DNA from: Emticicia sp037153985
GTDB lineage: Bacteria > Bacteroidota > Bacteroidia > Cytophagales > Spirosomataceae
Assembly: GCF_037153985.1 (NCBI RefSeq)
Contig: NZ_JBBAYI010000008.1
Span: 124,001-188,000, forward strand
DNA: 64,000 nucleotides
Reading direction: 5' to 3'
A program made the translations under genes and the position numbers. Below are positions 59,455-64,000 of this stretch, one piece after another (positions within the stretch are counted from its first letter, which is position 1; every line of letters begins with the position of its first letter). The notes below the pieces were generated by a model. That model was not told the origin of the DNA. It did not search any database and saw nothing but the letters and a program-made list of their open reading frames with translations.

Positions 59455-61647
59455 ATGAGAAACCACAGACCCACCAAAGGCATTACTATTCTCGTTACTT
59501 TGCTCATAGGCACCATTTTGCTAATGGTTGATTATTATCTTGAATCGCACCAAAAGTGCGGCATAGAATTTATAGCAAAAAGGAAATGGATGCAGGATGC
59601 CTCAATAGCCTTAATTCTAGGTACTTCGTTGGCGGCACTCTGGAGCTTTAACTATCAGTTCCTGAACGCAAAAAAAATCGTTTATGAGTTCATATTCCCT
59701 TTATCAATTGCGGTTTTTGTTTTAATTACGGGTACTATTGGCTTTCTGGAATTAAAATATGATTTTGGTGATGCCTTCTTTGCTGCGGGTAATTTCCTGA
59801 CCCTCAATACCTCGGTTTTTAATAATCTGGCAGGAGACATAACCCCAACCCTCTGGATAATGGCCGCCCGTATTTTCGGAGGGGTTTTTCTGGCCTATGC
59901 CTTTTTTCTGGCCTTGATACTGGCCGTCGGGAGCGAAAACTACAACCGTGTCAAGCTACGGGCGTATCTGATACGCACCAAAATTTTCGGTTCCAGAAAT
60001 CTCCACGTTGTTATAGGCAGCGGCCAGAAAGCCGTTTTTCTGGCCCTTGATTTAGCCAATGAACAGAATGAACATAAAAAAGTAGTATTACTTTACGAAG
60101 AACTTGGCGAAGCCCTTGAGTCGATGCTTGAAAACACCAATATCTGGTTCATGAAAGGAAATCCTTCGTCCAGAATCGGGCTTGATAAAACGCATTTCCA
60201 GCAGGCAAATAATGTATACGTGCTGAACGAAACAGACGAGAAAAATTTCAGAACCTTTCAGGAAATGATTGAGATAGCACAAGCACCCCATTCTACCGTT
60301 ATCATATCCAAATGGTATATTCACCTGACCGACCCCCGCCATCGTGCGCTCATTACGCCTTTTGCCGCTATACTTAAAAACGATATAACCAAGCACGAAA
60401 TATTCGTTCATCCGTTCGATTTCTGCCAGAACATTGCCCGAAAAGTTACACACGAGCATCCTATCGACCGTTTCGAGACCGGAGCCAATGTGGCTCAGGT
60501 GGTTGTTATTGGTTTCAATGCCCTTGCCCAAGCCATCGCTATTCAGTGTTTGCGTCTGGGGCATTTCAGGCTCGACCGCTATTTACAGATTAAGGTCTTT
60601 TACACACCCGACGAGCAAGCCAACGTTGATAAATTCATGGCCGCCCACCCCGAGTTATTCAGGACAGAACAACTTTTTAACTCAATCATACACAAGCCTG
60701 ATGCCGAACGCTACAAGGAAGTAAAAGAGTATACCTTTTTCAGAAAAGCCCACATCGTGCTACGCGACGTTATCAGATTTGAACCCTTGCCCGAAGCCGA
60801 GAGTGAGCTCGTAAGCCCCGATTTCTCGTTGTACCAGTGTGTAAGCGCGCAAAATTGTACGTCAATCTATGTTTGTTTGCCAAGTGGCTTGCAGTCGGCC
60901 TCGTTACTGAATGCCATTCTGCCCTGTATTGAGCAGAAAAGAGAAGAAATTACACAAAAAACAGGCGATGTAAAAGTGTTCTGTCATTATGATTTCCCCG
61001 ACAAGGAAGAGGTCGTTATCATTGAACAAATACTCAATAAAATTACCGAAAGAAAAGTACCCGTGGTTTGCTTTGGTAATAGCCAGAGTATCTGTACAAG
61101 CACCGAAATAGAAAACAAAAACCGCGACCGCCTGGCCAAATACATTGCCTTGCTCTATAAAAATGTTTACGGACGTGACGTGGACTTCACCACTGACCTA
61201 CTCAATAAATGGCAACCCAAATTATGGGACGAAGCCGCACTGGAAAACAACTGGAAAAACGAACCGGAAATCTATCGGGAATCGAACAGGCAGGCTGCCG
61301 ACCACGCTTGGGTAAAATTCAGAGAAATGAAACGGGAGCTAAAAAACATCCCCAACGATTTGGCTCATTACTGGAGCGAAGAAGAGTTGCCCGTTCTGGC
61401 CGAAATGGAACACCGCCGCTGGAATGCCGAAAAACTTCTGTTAGGTTGGCTACCACTTTTAACAGACCCAACTAAGGAACAAAAAAAGAAAAGAAACGAA
61501 CAAAAACGGCACTTCTTCCTGATGGATTTTGCAACCCTACCCGAAGCCGAAAAAACAAAAGATTATACGCAGGTAATTGGCTTACCTTATTTCCTGAAAA
61601 ATGTGCCGGATATACTTCCACCACCAACCCAGTCAAAAACATCATGA
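59455..61647 (+). CDS. Membrane channel-like protein with TrkA-N-like and RyR domains
   Basis: The 730-residue protein has about four membrane helices (9-28, 46-66, 78-98, 133-158). A re-entrant pore-like stretch lies before the last one (about 105-125, FGDAFFAAGNFLTLNTSVFN), as in two-pore or Trk-type channels. A TrkA-N-like Rossmann domain follows (about 183-320, LHVVIGSGQKAVFLALDLAN). The C-terminus has an RyR domain (636-668, LAHYWSEEELPVLAEMEHRR, then WNAEKLLLGW). RyR and TrkA/SLOG modules occur in nucleotide-based conflict systems, where RyR is thought to sense a nucleotide ligand. It may thus be an ion channel gated by the signal from the neighbouring genes; this is an inference. Confidence 0.78.
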   Translation: MRNHRPTKGITILVTLLIGTILLMVDYYLESHQKCGIEFIAKRKWMQDASIALILGTSLAALWSFNYQFLNAKKIVYEFIFPLSIAVFVLITGTIGFLELKYDFGDAFFAAGNFLTLNTSVFNNLAGDITPTLWIMAARIFGGVFLAYAFFLALILAVGSENYNRVKLRAYLIRTKIFGSRNLHVVIGSGQKAVFLALDLANEQNEHKKVVLLYEELGEALESMLENTNIWFMKGNPSSRIGLDKTHFQQANNVYVLNETDEKNFRTFQEMIEIAQAPHSTVIISKWYIHLTDPRHRALITPFAAILKNDITKHEIFVHPFDFCQNIARKVTHEHPIDRFETGANVAQVVVIGFNALAQAIAIQCLRLGHFRLDRYLQIKVFYTPDEQANVDKFMAAHPELFRTEQLFNSIIHKPDAERYKEVKEYTFFRKAHIVLRDVIRFEPLPEAESELVSPDFSLYQCVSAQNCTSIYVCLPSGLQSASLLNAILPCIEQKREEITQKTGDVKVFCHYDFPDKEEVVIIEQILNKITERKVPVVCFGNSQSICTSTEIENKNRDRLAKYIALLYKNVYGRDVDFTTDLLNKWQPKLWDEAALENNWKNEPEIYRESNRQAADHAWVKFREMKRELKNIPNDLAHYWSEEELPVLAEMEHRRWNAEKLLLGWLPLLTDPTKEQKKKRNEQKRHFFLMDFATLPEAEKTKDYTQVIGLPYFLKNVPDILPPPTQSKTS

Positions 61648-61655
61648 GTTCTTAT

Positions 61656-61693
61656 AACACCACGGGCAACACTTATGCGTTGCCCGTGGTGTT
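61656..61693. terminator. Bidirectional terminator between RyR/TrkA and fibre genes
   Basis: A perfect 15-bp stem (AACACCACGGGCAAC at 61656-61670 with its complement at 61679-61693) encloses an eight-base loop between two convergent genes. T/A-rich flanks follow on both sides. Confidence 0.85.
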
Positions 61694-61709
61694 TCAAAAT
61701 TATCTGTTT

Positions 61710-64000
61710 TTATTTTTTCTTTTGATTCGCCTTTAATTTTTCAATTTCGGCACTTTGTTGTTCAATCAAGGTGCTTTGCTTGTCGCTTTGTTTTTTAAGC
61801 TCAATCATATAAAGTGTTAGTTCCTCTACTTTTTTCAGTAATAACCGATTCATTTCGCCTAAATCCTGCCCTTCTTTCTCAATTTCTTTGGCCGATGGTA
61901 TTTCGGGCAAGTGGCTGTTTTGTTTGGTAAACTTCTCTACTTCGTCAAGGCTAGGCAGCTTGTATTCAGGGCTGAACACGTAGTCAGGCCACCCGCTTGC
62001 CTGTTTTCTTACCTTTACTTTTTCCACAATCATATCGCCAGCTACGGCCAGTTTATAGCCTGTCGGAATAGTGCTGGTTCCTATGCCTAGTTGCCCGTTT
62101 TTGAGTGTCATGTCAACAGTCAATGCCTGATTATCGGCATTGCTATTAGCTACCCGCCCGAACAATAACCCACCCGATAGGTCAGGCGTAATCATGGTTC
62201 CAGTAATTCCACGGGTTTTATAGGTGTCGTTGGTAGTTCCGGCCTCACAGTTAAAACATAAGAAAGGCCGCCCATTTGTATAGTTAGCTCCTATTGTAGA
62301 TACATATCCGGCTGCGTTAGGATGTCCGAATTCAAAGCTAGTTTTGGCACCTCTGGCATTAATAAGTGGGTTTGTCTGTGCATCTGTACTGGTAGTGCCC
62401 CTTACGTCAAGTCGGGCAGTAGGAGTTGTAGTGCCAATGCCCACATTACCACTAAGATAATTATTTGCATTGCCAGCCATATATAAATTCCAGCGGCCTG
62501 TACCAGAGGCAATACTAGAGTAAATACCATAGTTATTGGTAGCCCCTGTTAAAGAAGCAGCAACAAAAAAGCCATATTGGTTGGTTACTGTACTACCCGC
62601 ACCAATAGTTCCTTGGCCAGCACTATAATGAATAAGATTACCGAGTGTGAAACTTGCGGCTTCTGTACTGGCGTATGTATTATTGAAGGAAGCAGTTGAG
62701 GTAACATCGCTTTTAACAGTAGCAACTTGGAATATAGCATTTGCATTAGTGCCTCCGGTAAGCGGAAGAGAAAGAGCTAAATTACTATTTGGTATACTAT
62801 TAGTACCTATACCAAGCCGACCATTTATATAGTTATTGGCAGAGCCGTCCATATATAAATTCCAGCGGCCCGTTCCGACAGGAACCGAACCCCTGAACGC
62901 ATAGTTATTACTAGCACTCACCATGTTGTTGGCTACCCAAAAACCTGTTTGTGTGGTAACTGCGCTGCCGGCACCGATGGTTCCCTCAGCAGCTATAAAA
63001 TGGACCGCATTAGGCAAAGTAAAATCAGTAGCTTGCGTGTTTAGCTGTGAATAATTCAGGTATGCTGCCGAGCTTACATCACTTTGCACAGCACCGTTGT
63101 TAAGTACACCAAACGATGAAGCTGCCCCGCTGATAGGTAAACCTATATGAACGGTGCGGTCGGCTAGTGCCGTAGAGTTAAGACCCAAACGCCCTCCCAG
63201 ATAGTTATTGGCTGTGCCGTGCATGAAAAGGTTCCATTGGCCTGTTCCGGCTGCAAGTGAACCCCTGAACGCATAGTTATTGGTAGCTCCGGCCATCGAA
63301 CTCGACACCCAGAAACCCGATTGCTCACTTACTGTACTACCGGTTCCCCATGTACCTTTAGAAACATAATAACCTACAAGCTGCGGAAGATTGACCGAGG
63401 CAGCCACATTAAAATTAGCCTGATAATAACGTGCTGCCGTTGTAACGTCAGTCTGTATAACCCCGTCGTTCATGATGGCTAGTGTGGTAGCCGCACCGCT
63501 TAGCGCTTTATTCAACCTGAGCGAGTAACCTGTATAGGGCGTCGGAATACCTATAAAGCCATCTGGGTCTACCACCATCCGGCTCGCACCTGTCGTAATA
63601 AACCGTATAGGTGCTGCTTCATTGGTACTGATGTCAAAATTACCCGTACCTCTGTGGCTAAGCGTACTACCTCCGTTGGCCGTACCGGTACGAATAGCAC
63701 GAAAGCCATAGTCTGTATAGGTAGCATCCCCTACGAGGTCAAGATACGAACTGCCGTCGGCTATACGGCCTCCACCAATTTCGACCCCCACATTAGAAGC
63801 TCCAATGTTGTAGCCGAAAACCCCACCCATGCTGGAAGTTATTGTCCCACCAACTGATAACTTGGCCGAACCATACGCAGCAGTAGTATTAATGCCTACA
63901 ACACCTCCATGCATAATGCGCATGGCTTCACCTGTTGAAGTAGCCGTGCGTGAGGCAACTGTCATGAATCGATGCCCCACTACATCGTCATAGCGATAAA
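61710..64000 (-). CDS. Fibre-like repeat protein with Bacteroidota C-terminal coiled-coil module (partial)
   Basis: The frame is open to the window edge; GTG at 63980 is not a true start because codons for YRYDDVV precede it in frame. The visible 760 residues consist of at least six repeats of the type GTGRWNLYMDGSANNYINGR, LGIGTNSIP and DVTTAARYYQANFN. The C-terminus (YVFSPEYKLPSLDEVEKFTK, then HLPEIPSAKEIEKEGQDLGE and a coiled coil up to KANQKKK) is the end module common in secreted fibre-like proteins of Bacteroidota. It resembles an intramolecular chaperone or trimerisation end. The repeats are close to those of the prophage fibre at 41634-43679. The gene lies outside the prophage, so it may be a surface adhesin that shares modules with phage fibres. 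Confidence 0.75.
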   Translation of the reverse strand, partial: YRYDDVVGHRFMTVASRTATSTGEAMRIMHGGVVGINTTAAYGSAKLSVGGTITSSMGGVFGYNIGASNVGVEIGGGRIADGSSYLDLVGDATYTDYGFRAIRTGTANGGSTLSHRGTGNFDISTNEAAPIRFITTGASRMVVDPDGFIGIPTPYTGYSLRLNKALSGAATTLAIMNDGVIQTDVTTAARYYQANFNVAASVNLPQLVGYYVSKGTWGTGSTVSEQSGFWVSSSMAGATNNYAFRGSLAAGTGQWNLFMHGTANNYLGGRLGLNSTALADRTVHIGLPISGAASSFGVLNNGAVQSDVSSAAYLNYSQLNTQATDFTLPNAVHFIAAEGTIGAGSAVTTQTGFWVANNMVSASNNYAFRGSVPVGTGRWNLYMDGSANNYINGRLGIGTNSIPNSNLALSLPLTGGTNANAIFQVATVKSDVTSTASFNNTYASTEAASFTLGNLIHYSAGQGTIGAGSTVTNQYGFFVAASLTGATNNYGIYSSIASGTGRWNLYMAGNANNYLSGNVGIGTTTPTARLDVRGTTSTDAQTNPLINARGAKTSFEFGHPNAAGYVSTIGANYTNGRPFLCFNCEAGTTNDTYKTRGITGTMITPDLSGGLLFGRVANSNADNQALTVDMTLKNGQLGIGTSTIPTGYKLAVAGDMIVEKVKVRKQASGWPDYVFSPEYKLPSLDEVEKFTKQNSHLPEIPSAKEIEKEGQDLGEMNRLLLKKVEELTLYMIELKKQSDKQSTLIEQQSAEIEKLKANQKKK

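Noticed and set aside
59274..59516. 80-codon minus-strand frame before the RyR/TrkA gene
   Set aside because: It overlaps the start and first membrane helix of a large well-supported gene and has no recognisable features.
1..64000. tRNA, rRNA or clear prophage attachment sites
   Set aside because: No tRNA-like cloverleaf or flanking direct repeat that could serve as att sites was found by eye at the prophage edges (about 23.9 and 48.3 kb).

Overview
The window looks like a chromosomal segment of a Bacteroidota bacterium, most likely in the Cytophagales. Promoters match the TTG / TAnnTTTG pattern of that phylum, there are no strong Shine-Dalgarno sequences, one protein carries a type B T9SS (gliding-motility-associated) C-terminal domain, and many families are typical of the phylum (DUF4256, AHSA1/SRPBCC, short Crp/Fnr regulators). 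Host genes are moderately GC-rich. The LRR-Roc-TIR gene, the cas region and the 56-59 kb scar region are clearly more AT-rich, which suggests acquired DNA.

Layout. 0.3-7.4 kb: host genes, namely a Crp/Fnr regulator, membrane proteins, a VOC protein plus a decayed second copy, an ICMT-like methyltransferase, an arsenic operon (arsR-arsM-arsC) with two matching operators, and a divergent HxlR/NAD(P)-binding pair. 7.56-13.8 kb: two CRISPR arrays (31 and about 20 repeats) in opposite orientation, with inverted-duplicate leaders facing each other across a T9SS-secreted protein gene. 13.9-23.9 kb: a polysaccharide deacetylase, a hydrolase, a 1241-residue LRR-Roc-TIR protein, an ArsR/AHSA1 operon with a double operator, DoxX, AlkD-like and DUF4256 genes. 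23.9-48.2 kb: an incomplete siphovirus-like prophage with tape measure (on the opposite strand), capsid, connectors, tail tube, a G/GT-type -1 frameshift gene pair, distal tail, hub, fibres, a glycosidase-like protein, amidase, holin and a spanin-like protein. No terminase, portal, protease or integrase was found. 48.5-55.0 kb: a type III-A (Csm) operon. 55.0-61.7 kb: SLOG-like, deoxyribosyltransferase-like and RyR/TrkA membrane proteins, interrupted by two transposase remnants. 61.7-64 kb: a fibre-like surface protein running off the window.

The most striking system is the Csm operon. Its Cas10 begins directly at the first palm domain, so the HD nuclease is missing, but the GGDD cyclase motif is intact. 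Csm3 has Gln where the catalytic Asp of the target-RNA cleavage site is expected. No csm6 is present. Instead, the first gene, 4 bp upstream of cas10, encodes a membrane-anchored coiled-coil protein with a cytosolic Rossmann-like domain. I infer a Csm complex whose main output is a nucleotide second messenger acting on a membrane effector. The adjacent SLOG, NDT-like and RyR-channel genes belong to families previously linked to nucleotide-based conflict signalling. The arrays lie about 36 kb away, no cas1/cas2 is in the window, and spacers read as protein-like sense sequence in the orientation expected for RNA targeting.
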